Assembly (NCBI GenBank): GCA_945878375.1
Contig: CAMDWG010000006.1
Span: forward strand, 62,001 to 126,000
Length of the DNA: 64,000 nucleotides
DNA from: Roseomonas mucosa
GTDB lineage: Bacteria > Pseudomonadota > Alphaproteobacteria > Acetobacterales > Acetobacteraceae
Direction of reading: 5' to 3'
This document shows positions 6,589 to 15,615 of this stretch, one piece after another. Within the stretch, counting starts at the first letter, position 1. Each line of letters opens with the position of its first letter. A program made the position numbers and the translations under genes. The notes under the pieces are model-generated. The model ran no database searches. It had not been told where the DNA came from and saw only the letters and a program-made list of their open reading frames with translations.

Positions 6589-8340
6589 CTATTTCATGTG
6601 GACATAGAGGCCCGGCGCAGCCTCTCGCGGGGTCAGGCCGCTGTCCGCCGCGCCCATCGGCGGCGGCGCGATGCGCTGTCCGCTGCCGGCCTGCACCAGC
6701 CAGTCCCGCCAGGCCGGCCACCATGACCCCTCATGGCGCGGCGCGAGCGTGGCCCAACTGTCGGGGTCCATGTAGCGCTGCCCATGCCGACGGGTCATCA
6801 GCTGGTAGCCACGCCCGGCGCGGCCGCCGGGTTCGCTGACGATGCCGGCATTGTGCCCGCCATCGACCAGCGCATAGGTCACGTCCGTGCCCGCGAACAG
6901 CGACACCTTGTAGACCGAACGCCAGGGCGCGATGTGGTCGCGCCGCGTGCCGAGCGCGAAGATCGGCGCGCGGATGTCGCGCAGCGCGACCACGCGCCCT
7001 TCCACCGCGAAGCGCCCCGCGCTCAAGCGGTTCTCCAGGAACAGGCCGCGCAGATACTCGCCATGCATCCGCGCGGGCATCCGCGTCTGGTCGGCGTTCC
7101 AGGCCATCAGGTCTGTCATGCCATCCTCCTCCCCCAGCACATAGCGGCGCAGCAGCCGCGGCCAGAGCAGCTCGTTGGAACGCAGCATCTGGAAGGCGCC
7201 GGCCATCTGGTGCGTATCCAGGTACCCCTGGTCCCACATCAGATCCTCGAGCCAGCCGACCTGCGCCTCATCGGCCAGCAGCATCAATTCGCCCGCATCG
7301 GCGAAGTCGGTCTGCGCCGCCAGCAGGGTCAGGGAGGCCAGCCGGTCGTCATGGTCGCGTGCCATCGTCGCCGCCGCGATGGCGAGAATGGTGCCGCCGA
7401 GGCAATAGCCGCAGCCATGCACCTTCCGCCCCGGCAGGATGGCGCCCACCGCATCCAGCGCCGCCATCACGCCGCGCCGCCGATAGTCGTCGAGGCTGGT
7501 CTCCCGGTCCCGCTCATCGGGGTTCTTCCAGGACAGCATGAAGACGCTGTGCCCCTGCCCCACCAGCCAACGCACCAGCGAATTGTGCGGGCTGAGATCG
7601 AGCACGTAGTACTTCATGATCCAGGCCGGCACGATCAGCACCGGCTCCGCCTGCACCGTCTCGGTCGCCGGCGCGTATTGGATCAGTTCCATCAGGTCGT
7701 TGCGGACCACCACGCGCCCCGGCGTCACGGCCAGGTCGCGCCCGATGACGAATTCCTCCGCCCCCGCCGGCGGCAGGCCGGCAAGCTGGCGATCCATGTC
7801 GTCGAGCCAATTCCCGAAGCCGCGCAGCAGGTTCGCGCCCCCCTCCTTCAGCGTGCGCGCGATAACGGTGGGGTTCAGCCAGGGGACGTTGCCGGGGGCG
7901 GCCATGGCCGCAAGCTGGCGCACCAGGAATTGCACCTGCGCCTCATGCCGGCGCGTTACGCCAGGGACCTGCCGCGCGGCCTCGATCCACCACGCCTCCG
8001 CCAGCAGGGAGGCCTGCATCACCGCGTTGAAGGGCCAGGCCTGCCAGGCGGGATCGGCGAAGCGTCGGTCGCCGGGCTCGGGTGCCACCGCTGGCGCCGC
8101 CGCTGGATCGCCCGCGGCGCGCGCCAGCCAGAGCGCATGGCGCGTTGCCGCCACCTGCAGCCGCAGTGCCAGCGCCATCTGCTTCCCGGGGGCGCAGGCC
8201 AGGTGGAAGGCCCAATCCGCGAGCGGCGCAGCGAGCGCAACCGGGGAGAGGCCCTGCGTCGCGCGGGCCTGCGCCGCGCGGATCGAACGATCGAGCGTGG
8301 CGAAGCTCGGCAGCGGTGCGTCGGGGACGGGGTTGGTCAG
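6589..8340 (-). CDS. phaC: class I polyhydroxyalkanoate synthase
   Basis: The enzyme polymerises hydroxyacyl-CoA into storage polyester. The lipase-like box GYCLGG carries the catalytic Cys (about Cys313), with the Asp in TRRDHIAPW and the His in GGHNAG completing the triad. The first in-frame ATG (8178) would drop a clearly family-like N-terminus (DRSIRAAQARATQGLSPVAL, then FHLACAPGKQMAL). The frame upstream holds no ATG, GTG or TTG before a stop; CTG at 8340, spaced after GAGGTG and overlapping the previous TGA as CTGA, is the only plausible start. It gives 583 residues, normal for class I. Translational coupling to the CBS gene is therefore likely. Function is secure; the start is inferred. 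Confidence 0.93.
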   Translation of the reverse strand: MTNPVPDAPLPSFATLDRSIRAAQARATQGLSPVALAAPLADWAFHLACAPGKQMALALRLQVAATRHALWLARAAGDPAAAPAVAPEPGDRRFADPAWQAWPFNAVMQASLLAEAWWIEAARQVPGVTRRHEAQVQFLVRQLAAMAAPGNVPWLNPTVIARTLKEGGANLLRGFGNWLDDMDRQLAGLPPAGAEEFVIGRDLAVTPGRVVVRNDLMELIQYAPATETVQAEPVLIVPAWIMKYYVLDLSPHNSLVRWLVGQGHSVFMLSWKNPDERDRETSLDDYRRRGVMAALDAVGAILPGRKVHGCGYCLGGTILAIAAATMARDHDDRLASLTLLAAQTDFADAGELMLLADEAQVGWLEDLMWDQGYLDTHQMAGAFQMLRSNELLWPRLLRRYVLGEEDGMTDLMAWNADQTRMPARMHGEYLRGLFLENRLSAGRFAVEGRVVALRDIRAPIFALGTRRDHIAPWRSVYKVSLFAGTDVTYALVDGGHNAGIVSEPGGRAGRGYQLMTRRHGQRYMDPDSWATLAPRHEGSWWPAWRDWLVQAGSGQRIAPPPMGAADSGLTPREAAPGLYVHMK

Positions 8341-8759
8341 CGCAGCACCTCGAAGAAACCCGTCTCCTCATCCAGCTTCGCGTGCTCCATCGCCCGGAAA
8401 TCGTAGCGGGAAACGATGCCGCGCAGATGGCCGTCCCGGCACACCGGCAGGTGGCGGAAGCCGCAATTGTCCAGGATCCGCAACGCCTCGATGGCCGGCT
8501 GGTCGGGCGAGATCGTCACGGGGTTCGGCGTCATGACCTGCCGCAGCGTCATGCCACGCCCGCCATGGCCCTGGGCGAGGCAGCGGATGGCGTCACGCCC
8601 GGTGAAGATGCCGACCAACCGGTCGCCTGGCTCCACGACCAGGACCGCGCCGACGCGGCGGGCATCCATGGCGGCGCAGGCCTCTGCCACGGTGGTGTCG
8701 GGACGCAGGGCCAAGGGCCTCTGATCCCGGATGATCTCGGCCATGGTCCGCTCGCGCAT
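8337..8759 (-). CDS. CBS-pair domain protein
   Basis: 140 residues from the ATG at 8759, with AGGGAC upstream. It has two CBS motifs: residues about 8-65 (PDTTVAEACAAMDARRVGAV ending in GIFTGRD) and about 75-130 (TISPDQPAIEALRILDNCGF to GIVSRYD). Stand-alone CBS pairs bind adenine nucleotides and act as energy-state sensors. It lies between a phosphoribosyltransferase (13 bases upstream) and phaC (4-base overlap), suggesting that one messenger links nucleotide status with storage-polymer synthesis; this role is inference. Confidence 0.88.
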   Translation of the reverse strand: MRERTMAEIIRDQRPLALRPDTTVAEACAAMDARRVGAVLVVEPGDRLVGIFTGRDAIRCLAQGHGGRGMTLRQVMTPNPVTISPDQPAIEALRILDNCGFRHLPVCRDGHLRGIVSRYDFRAMEHAKLDEETGFFEVLR

Positions 8760-8772
8760 CGTCCCTGGTTCC

Positions 8773-9459
8773 TCACAGGATCCTGTCGCCCGGCGCGCGC
8801 GGTGGGGACCGCGCCGCAAGCAGGTCGACCACCTCGTCATCCTTCAGCTGGTGGAAGTCCCGGTAGAAGGCGCCGATGCCGAAGAAGGGCGCGGGCACGA
8901 ACAGGCAGACGATCTCATCCGCCTCGCCGCGCAGCGCCTCCAGCGTATCGGCGGGCGCCACCGGCGTGGCGAGCACAAGCCGCGCCGCGCCGCGCCGGCG
9001 CAAGGCATGCAGCGCGGCCCGCGCCGTCGCACCCGTCGCGATGCCGTCATCCACCACCACGGCATCGCGCCCCGCCGGATCGACGCGGGAATGGCCTGCC
9101 AGGTAGCGCGTGCGGCGCCGTTCGATCTCGGCCAATTCGCGCCGACGCGCGGCCTCGATGAAGGCCACGCTCGCGCCGGTCGCCGCGACGATATGCGGGT
9201 TCAGCACCGTCTCCGGCGCATCGCCATCCACCACGGCCCCGAGCGCGAGTTCCGGCTGGCCCGGCGCGCCGATCTTGCGGACCAGCACGAGATCGAGCGG
9301 CGCGTGCAGCGCATCGGCCACCTCGGCGGCCACCGGCACGCCGCCGCGCGGCAAGGCGAAGACCACCGGATCCCGCAGCCGCAGCGTCGCGACGCGCGCG
9401 GCAAGCAGCCGCCCGGCTTCCTTGCGGCCGGCGAAGCACGGCATCTCAGGCACGAGCAT
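8773..9459 (-). CDS. phosphoribosyltransferase family protein
   Basis: 228 residues from the ATG at 9459, behind a strong AGGAGG site. The PRPP-binding loop is VVVDDGIATGATA (about residues 131-143), preceded by FALPRGGVPVA near residue 33. This is the type I PRTase subclass often annotated simply as 'phosphoribosyltransferase', found beside stress, CBS, Hsp20 and PHA genes in proteobacteria. The substrate is unknown; it is not a clear pyrE, apt or hpt. First gene of the PRTase-CBS-phaC operon. No FNR-type or other obvious operator is visible in the 71 bases upstream. Confidence 0.85.
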   Translation of the reverse strand: MLVPEMPCFAGRKEAGRLLAARVATLRLRDPVVFALPRGGVPVAAEVADALHAPLDLVLVRKIGAPGQPELALGAVVDGDAPETVLNPHIVAATGASVAFIEAARRRELAEIERRRTRYLAGHSRVDPAGRDAVVVDDGIATGATARAALHALRRRGAARLVLATPVAPADTLEALRGEADEIVCLFVPAPFFGIGAFYRDFHQLKDDEVVDLLAARSPPRAPGDRIL

Positions 9460-9530
9460 CGGCCGCCTCCTGTCCTGACATGCCGCAATTGGCCGCTGGC
9501 CGCGCCGCACGCAAATCACGGCCGGGTGCG

Positions 9531-12500
9531 CTATTCCGGCGCCCGCGCCTCCGCACGACCGAAAGCGGTAACGTAGAGCACCGGCAGGAAGATCAGCGTC
9601 AGAAGCGTCGCAACCAGCAACCCGCCCATGATGGCGAAGGCCATCGGCCCCCAGAACACGGTCGGCGCGATCGGCACCATCCCGAGCACGGTCGAAGCGG
9701 CGGTCAGCATCATCGGCCGGAAGCGCGAGGCCGCCGCGCCCACCACCGCATCGCGCAGCGCGAGCCCGGAGCCGCGCTCGGCCTCGATCTGAACGATCAG
9801 GATGACGGCGTTCTTCACGATCATGCCCAGCAGCGCGAGGATGCCGAGGATGGCGACGAAGCCGAGAGGCTGGCGGAAGGCCAGCAGCGCCAGCACCACG
9901 CCGATGATCCCAAGCGGCAAGGTGGCCACCACCAGCGCAAGCTTGCCGAAGCCCTGCAACTGGAACATCAGGACGGTGAGCATCACCGCCACCATCGCCG
10001 GCACCACCGCCAGCACCAGGGCGCGGGAGGTCGCGCTTTCCTCCGCGATGCCGCCCAGCTCGATGCGGATGTCGGGCGGCAGGGTCGCGGCGAGCTCCGC
10101 GATGGCGGGCGCGACGCGCGCCACCACGGCTTCCGGCAGCACGCCGGGCACGACATCGGACAGCACGGTCAGCGTCGGCACCCGGTCGCGGCGCCAGACC
10201 AGCGGGTATTCCTGCTCATCGCCGAAGGTCGCGATCTGGGCGAGCGGCACCGTCCTGCCATCCGGCAGCGGCACCGGCATGGCGCGCAGCGTGTCGATCG
10301 ACAGCCGCTCGGCCTCGGTCGCCCGGACAACCACGTCGATCAGGTAGATCGCATCGCGCAGCTGCGTGACGGTCACGCCCGTCAGCGTCGCCTCCAGCAT
10401 CGCCGCGACCTGCGCGGAACTCAGCCCGGCACGCCGGGCGCCGTCCTGGTCCAGCCGCACGCGCAGCCTCCGCGCCGGCTCCATCCAGTCGAAATTCGTC
10501 AGCCTGGCGCCAGGATCGGCCGCGATGCGGTCGGCGAGTTGCATGGCGACCTTCCGGATCGCCTCGATATCCGGGCCGGTGACCCGCCATTGCAGCGGCC
10601 AGCCCACCGGCGGGCCGAGTTCCAGCGGGGAGACGCGGGTGATCGCCTCGGGGAATTCCTCGGCCAGCTTGCGCTCCAGCCGGCGGTGCAGGCCCTCGCG
10701 CGCCGCAAGGTCGCGCGCCACCACGACCGCTTCCGCGACGAAGGGATTCGGAAGCTGGGCGTTGAGCGGCAGGTAGAAGCGGATCGCGCCCCGCCCGACA
10801 TAGGTGCTGAAGCGGGCCACATCCGGGTCCGCCGCCAGCGCCGCATCCAGCCGTTCCGCCGCCGCCGCGGTGGCGAAGATGGAGGCCGCCTGGGGCAAAC
10901 GCAGTTCCACCAGCAGCTCGGTCCGGTCGGAAGCGGGGAAGAATTGCTGCGGCACGAAGCGCGCCGCGAGCAGCGAAGCCGCGAAGGCCGCGGCGGTGAT
11001 GCCGATGGTCACCCATCGCCAGCGCAGCGCCGCGCCCAGCAGCGCGGCATAGGCGCGCATCGGCAGGGCCGGCCGCGCGGGCACCGCCACCGCCGCCGGC
11101 GGCCGCAGCGCCGCCATGCCGATCAGCGGCGCGAAGACCACCGCGACCAGCCAGGACACCAGCAGCGCAATCGCCACCACCGCGAAGATCGAGAAGGTGT
11201 ATTCCGCCGCGCTGCCATCGGCGAAGCCGATCGGCAGGAATCCGGCGATGGTCACCAGCGTGCCCGTCAGCATCGGTGCCGCCAGCGTGCGGTAGGCATG
11301 GGTCGCGGCCGCATCCTTGCTGTCGCCCGCGCCCAGCCGCCGCAGCATCGCATCCACCGTCGTCATCGCGTCATCCACCAGCAGCGCCAGCGCGATGATC
11401 AGCGCGCCGAGCGAGACGCGCTGGAGGTCGATGCCGAAGACCGACATCAGCGGAAAGACGATGGACAGCGTCAGCGGGATCGACAGCGCCACCACGATGC
11501 CGGGCCGCACACCAAGGCTCAGGAAGCTCGCCGCGATGATGATGGCGATGGCCTGCCAGAGGCTGGTGGTGAAGTCCCCGATGGCGACGTCCACGGTCTC
11601 GGCCTGGTCGGCCACCAGCACCGGCTCGATCCCCACCGGCAGGTCGCGCCGGATCTCGGCCATCTCCCGCGCCAGGTTCCGGCCGAGTTGCAGGATATCG
11701 CCCGCCTCGCGCATCGCGATGGCGACGCCGATGGCGGGTTGGCCATTGACGCGGAACATCGGCTGCGGCGGGTCGGCCATGCCGCGCCGGACCTCCGCCA
11801 GATCCTCCAGGCGGAAGATCCGCCCATCGACCACGAAATTGACCGCGCGCAGATCCTCCTCTCCGCCGAAGGCGCCGGAGACGCGGACGAAGACACGCTC
11901 CGCCCCCGTCTGCACGACGCCCGACGGCAGCACGAGGTTCTGCTGCCGCAGCACCGCGAGCAGCGCCGGGTAGTTCAGCCCAAGCCCGGCGAGCCTTTCG
12001 GTCGAGAATTCGATGAAGATGCGCTCATCCTGCGCGCCGAGGATCTCGACCTTCGCCACATCCGGCACGCGCAGCAGGCGGGATCGGACCTCCTCCACCG
12101 TGTCGCGCAGCTCGCGATGGGTGAAGCCATCGGCGGTGAAGCCGTAGATGATGCCGAAGGTGTCGCCGAAATCGTCGTTGAAGAAGGGGCCGGCCACGCC
12201 CTGCGGCAGGGTGTGGCGGATATCGCCGATGCGCTTGCGGACCTGGTACCAAGCGTCCGGCACGTCGCGCGCGGCGGCGGCGACATCAAGCTCGACGAAG
12301 ATCGTCGCCTGTCCCGCGACCGTGTAGCTGCGGAGGTTGCCGAGAAGCGGCGTCTCCTGCAGCGTCCGTTCCAGCCGTTCCGTGACCTGGCTCAGCATCT
12401 CGTCCACCGAGGCGCCGGGCCAGGCGGCGGAGACGATCATGGTGCGGAAGGTGAAGGCCGGATCCTCGGCACGGCCCAGGCGCTGGAAGCTCAGCGCGCC

Positions 12501-12581
12501 CGCCGCCAGCGCGAGCAGCATCAGGAACACGACCAGCGACCGCCGCCGGATCGCCCATTCCGAAAGGTTGGGCCCGATCAC
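9531..12581 (-). CDS. RND efflux transporter permease
   Basis: 1016 residues. GTG start at 12581, overlapping the adaptor stop as GTGA. It has the two-repeat RND plan: one N-terminal helix (VVFLMLLALAAGALSF), a large periplasmic loop, helices including the proton-relay pair LLVDDAMTTVDA, a second helix and loop, and a C-terminal membrane block ending FLPVLYVTAFG. Together with the upstream lipoprotein adaptor it forms an inner-membrane drug/proton antiporter of the hydrophobe/amphiphile type. No outer-membrane TolC-like gene is adjacent, so a distant one would be shared. Substrate unknown. Confidence 0.92.
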   Translation of the reverse strand: MIGPNLSEWAIRRRSLVVFLMLLALAAGALSFQRLGRAEDPAFTFRTMIVSAAWPGASVDEMLSQVTERLERTLQETPLLGNLRSYTVAGQATIFVELDVAAAARDVPDAWYQVRKRIGDIRHTLPQGVAGPFFNDDFGDTFGIIYGFTADGFTHRELRDTVEEVRSRLLRVPDVAKVEILGAQDERIFIEFSTERLAGLGLNYPALLAVLRQQNLVLPSGVVQTGAERVFVRVSGAFGGEEDLRAVNFVVDGRIFRLEDLAEVRRGMADPPQPMFRVNGQPAIGVAIAMREAGDILQLGRNLAREMAEIRRDLPVGIEPVLVADQAETVDVAIGDFTTSLWQAIAIIIAASFLSLGVRPGIVVALSIPLTLSIVFPLMSVFGIDLQRVSLGALIIALALLVDDAMTTVDAMLRRLGAGDSKDAAATHAYRTLAAPMLTGTLVTIAGFLPIGFADGSAAEYTFSIFAVVAIALLVSWLVAVVFAPLIGMAALRPPAAVAVPARPALPMRAYAALLGAALRWRWVTIGITAAAFAASLLAARFVPQQFFPASDRTELLVELRLPQAASIFATAAAAERLDAALAADPDVARFSTYVGRGAIRFYLPLNAQLPNPFVAEAVVVARDLAAREGLHRRLERKLAEEFPEAITRVSPLELGPPVGWPLQWRVTGPDIEAIRKVAMQLADRIAADPGARLTNFDWMEPARRLRVRLDQDGARRAGLSSAQVAAMLEATLTGVTVTQLRDAIYLIDVVVRATEAERLSIDTLRAMPVPLPDGRTVPLAQIATFGDEQEYPLVWRRDRVPTLTVLSDVVPGVLPEAVVARVAPAIAELAATLPPDIRIELGGIAEESATSRALVLAVVPAMVAVMLTVLMFQLQGFGKLALVVATLPLGIIGVVLALLAFRQPLGFVAILGILALLGMIVKNAVILIVQIEAERGSGLALRDAVVGAAASRFRPMMLTAASTVLGMVPIAPTVFWGPMAFAIMGGLLVATLLTLIFLPVLYVTAFGRAEARAPE

Positions 12582-13690
12582 GGCTGCGCGCCGAGCAGGC
12601 GCACGCGCTGCCCAGGCCGCAGCGCCTGCACACCCGCCGTGACCACGATGTCACCGCCCTCCAGCCCCTGCCCCACCACGACGCGCGCGGGGTCGAAGCG
12701 GATCACCTCCACCGGCCGCAGCGCCACCGCGCCGCTGCGCGGATCGACCACCCAGACGGCAGGGCGCGCCTCGGCGCGGGTGAGGGCGGAGGCCGGCACC
12801 TCCACCCCACCCGCCGCGCCGATCTCCATCCGCCCCGTCACGGCCGAGCCGAGCCGGAAGCCCGGCGGTGGATTGTCCAGGCCGACCCGGACGCGGAAGG
12901 TGCCCGTCACCGGATCGGCCTGGGGCGAAACCTCCCGCACCCGGCCCTGGGCGCGGGTGGAAGCGTCACCGGCCAGCGTCACCTCGATCACCGGGTTGGC
13001 CGGCGCCTGGTCCTTGACCTGCGCCGGCACGTCGAAGACCGCGTCGCGCCCGTCTTCCCGCGCCAGCCGGACGATCATGCGGCCCGCGGCCACGACTTCC
13101 CCTGGCTCCGCCCCGCGCGCCACGACGGTGCCGGGCGCATCGGCGTAGAGCACGGTGTAGGCCAGCCGGTCCGTCGCGATGGCCAGCTGGGCCTGTGCCG
13201 CATCCAGCTGCGCTTCTGCGCTGCGGAGCAGCTGCGTTGCCTGGTCGTAGCGCACCCGCGTGGTGAAGCCGCTGGCGAGCAATTCGCGCTGGCGTCCATA
13301 ATTGTTCCGCGTCTCGACCACCTGGGCTTGCGCCGCGCTCAGCGCCGCGCGGGCGGCGCGGAGCGCATTCTCCTCATCGGCGGGGTCGAGGCGTGCGACA
13401 GGCTGGCCGGCGCGCAGGCGGTCGCCGGGGTTCACCAGCCGCTCGACCATGCGTCCATTGATGCGGAAGGCGAGGCTCGCCTCCGTCTCCGCCTGCACCG
13501 TGCCGGTCAGCGTGACGACATCGCCCTCACGCCGCGGCTCCACCGCGACCACGCGGACGGGGCGAGCTTCCTCCGCAGCGGGCGGGGACGCGGGCTCGCC
13601 GCAGGCCAGCAGCAGAACCGGCAGAAGGGGGGCCAGGCCACACCACCCGCCGCAACGCGTCCGCAAGGACAGCATGCTGTCTCCCGACAT
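12578..13690 (-). CDS. RND efflux periplasmic adaptor lipoprotein
   Basis: 370 residues from the ATG at 13690, with GAGGAT upstream. A lipoprotein signal ends in LLLACGE (Cys near residue 30). Then come a biotinyl-lipoyl-like hairpin domain, a coiled-coil region rich in Ala/Gln/Glu (ALSAAQAQVVETRNNYGRQR, YDQATQLLRSAEAQLDAAQA) and beta-barrel and membrane-proximal domains. This is the membrane-fusion protein that couples the permease to an outer-membrane channel. Stop and permease start overlap by 4 bases, so the two are translationally coupled. Confidence 0.92.
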   Translation of the reverse strand: MSGDSMLSLRTRCGGWCGLAPLLPVLLLACGEPASPPAAEEARPVRVVAVEPRREGDVVTLTGTVQAETEASLAFRINGRMVERLVNPGDRLRAGQPVARLDPADEENALRAARAALSAAQAQVVETRNNYGRQRELLASGFTTRVRYDQATQLLRSAEAQLDAAQAQLAIATDRLAYTVLYADAPGTVVARGAEPGEVVAAGRMIVRLAREDGRDAVFDVPAQVKDQAPANPVIEVTLAGDASTRAQGRVREVSPQADPVTGTFRVRVGLDNPPPGFRLGSAVTGRMEIGAAGGVEVPASALTRAEARPAVWVVDPRSGAVALRPVEVIRFDPARVVVGQGLEGGDIVVTAGVQALRPGQRVRLLGAQP

Positions 13691-13786
13691 GGGCGATCCT
13701 CCGCGGCGCTGGAGCCTGACCGCCACAGGCTGCGACGGCGTGCGCCAAGGCGCAGCCAACGAAAGAGAGAGCCGGCGGGCCCTGCC

Positions 13787-14806
13787 CTAAACCCCTTCCA
13801 GCAGGCGCTCGATCGGCAGGGTGGAACGCTGTCCCAGCGCGTCGCCATGCGCGTGCAGGAACCGCTCCGCCGCGCCGCGCCCTTCCTGGCGGAGCATCTC
13901 GAGAAAATCCCACTCGGCGTTGAGCTTCGAGGAATAGCCGAACTCGCCCATCAGGGCATTGTCCACCGCATGCACGCGCATCGCGGCCCAGCGCGCGCCT
14001 TCGGCCGTGCCGGGGTCGGCGACTTGCCGCAGCAGCGCGATCATCCGCAGTTCCTTCAGCAGGACGGAGTTGAAGGAGACCTCGTTCAGCCGGTTCAGGA
14101 TCTCGCGCGCGGTGGTCGGCGTGCCCGGCCGTTCCACCGGGTTGATCGGCACGATCACGATGTCGCGGGACCCGCATTCGCGCACCAACGGCGTCATGGT
14201 CGGGTTGCCGGAATAGCCACCATCCCAGTAGCTCTCACCGTCGATCTCCACCGCCTGGAACATGGTCGGCAGGCAGGCCGAGGCGAGCAGCACCTGCGGT
14301 GTCAGGTCCGGGTTGCGGAACACCCGCCCCCGGCCGGTCCGCACATTCGTCGCTGTGATGAACAGCTTGATCGGGCCGGAGGCGAGCCGCGTGAAATCGA
14401 TGCTTTCGGCCAGCACCGCTTCCAGCGGGTTGGCGGCGAAGGGCGCGAGTTCATAGGGAGAGAAGACCCGCGACATCAGGTCCATCGCCACGAAGAGCGG
14501 CTGGTGGTCGAGCGTCCAGCGGCCCAGCGCGCGATCCAGCGGCGAGCGCTGGAACGGGCTGAACCGCGCGGCGCGGGAAACGCGGCACCAGAAGGCCTCA
14601 AGCGCCGCGCGCGCGCCTTCCCGCCCGCCTGCCGCGTAGCCATCGGCCATCACCGCCGCGTTCATCGCCCCGGCCGAGGTGCCGGAGATGCCGTCGAACC
14701 CGATCCAGGGCTCCTCCAGCAACCGCTCCAGCACGCCCCAGGTGAAGGCGCCGTGCGAGCCCCCGCCCTGCAAGGCCAGGTCGATCAGGACAGGTTCGCG
14801 GGTCAT
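13787..14806 (-). CDS. patatin-like phospholipase
   Basis: 339 residues. I chose the ATG at 14806 because the product then begins VLIDLALQGGGSHGAF, the oxyanion-hole glycine motif expected at a patatin N-terminus; the frame is open much further but is non-coding in style. The nucleophile elbow is GTSAG (about residues 42-46), and the catalytic Asp lies in DGGYSGN (about residues 201-207). This is a Ser-Asp dyad lipid acyl hydrolase of the RssA/YlbK type, probably cytoplasmic or membrane-associated, as no signal peptide is seen. A small membrane-protein gene lies 41 bases upstream on the same strand. Confidence 0.9.
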   Translation of the reverse strand: MTREPVLIDLALQGGGSHGAFTWGVLERLLEEPWIGFDGISGTSAGAMNAAVMADGYAAGGREGARAALEAFWCRVSRAARFSPFQRSPLDRALGRWTLDHQPLFVAMDLMSRVFSPYELAPFAANPLEAVLAESIDFTRLASGPIKLFITATNVRTGRGRVFRNPDLTPQVLLASACLPTMFQAVEIDGESYWDGGYSGNPTMTPLVRECGSRDIVIVPINPVERPGTPTTAREILNRLNEVSFNSVLLKELRMIALLRQVADPGTAEGARWAAMRVHAVDNALMGEFGYSSKLNAEWDFLEMLRQEGRGAAERFLHAHGDALGQRSTLPIERLLEGV

Positions 14807-14847
14807 GGCGGTTCGTTCCGGTTCGGTTCGGATTTGCGCGGCATCTG

Positions 14848-15426
14848 TCACAGCCCGCTGGGGCGCGACAAGACGACGACCTCGGCCACGGCGAGGCGCC
14901 GCAGCAGCCTCCGGCGACGCAGGATGGGGGCCCAACCATAGATGAAGGTCTCGGCTGGCCGCCACAGCGACACCCAGCCGAGGATCACCAGGCTCTCCTG
15001 CAGGATCCGCTGGCCGGGGCCAGAGGGCGCGAAGCCCGCGATCGAATAGGCGCCCAGCAGGCAGGACACGAGCACGGTGAGGCCGATGACCAGCGTCACG
15101 CGGCCGTCGCGGAACAACTCCCCGACCTCCTCGCTGGCCGCCTCGGCCTGCCGTCCGAAATGGGATGCGATGGCGGGGGCGATGCGCGCGGCATCCGGCC
15201 CGGCGGCCAGGGGGGCGGGCAGCAGCACATCCACGCGCAGCCTCGCCCTGGATGGGCGGCGCCTCGCCTCGGCGGCGATGAAGGCGGCCGCCTCGGGATC
15301 GAGCGCGTCGCCCCCAAGCGGCACCGTGGTCGCATCGCGCAGCAACTGGCGCGGATCGGCGATGGCCAGCTCGATCTCCGCAGCGCCATGCTGCCCAGGG
15401 ATGCCGGGCCGTTCCCGGAGGATCAT
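14848..15426 (-). CDS. conserved hypothetical membrane protein
   Basis: 192 residues. The first about 110 are soluble and mixed, with a segment rich in Ala and Arg. One strong hydrophobic segment (VTLVIGLTVLVSCLLGAY) and a weaker one (ILQESLVILGWVSLWRPAE) follow, then an Arg-rich tail (RRRRLLRRLA). Two-helix proteins with the 'EsLvIlGWVslWRP.e...y.w.pi.r...ll..l' ending recur in Proteobacteria with no known function. Probably cotranscribed with the patatin gene. Confidence 0.75.
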   Translation of the reverse strand: MILRERPGIPGQHGAAEIELAIADPRQLLRDATTVPLGGDALDPEAAAFIAAEARRRPSRARLRVDVLLPAPLAAGPDAARIAPAIASHFGRQAEAASEEVGELFRDGRVTLVIGLTVLVSCLLGAYSIAGFAPSGPGQRILQESLVILGWVSLWRPAETFIYGWAPILRRRRLLRRLAVAEVVVLSRPSGL

Positions 15427-15615
15427 GGGTCACCTCGCCGGCTTCCCTCCGAAGGCCGTGCCTTCGGCTGTGGTTGCCCAAGGCGCGCAACATGCGGCCT
15501 TCAGGGGGGCGCTGTCCCGGCAAGGGGTTTCACATCATCGCGGGCCTCGCGCGCCGCTTGACGCAGGCCGCCTGCGGCGTGCCAGTAGCGCGTCCACCTG
15601 CCAGGAGATTCCCGC

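Noticed and set aside
9480-13148. 1222-codon open frame on the plus strand opposite the RND pump genes
   Set aside because: It is a shadow of the high-GC minus-strand genes: Arg/His/Gln-rich, with no domain, while the minus strand encodes clear RND and adaptor proteins.
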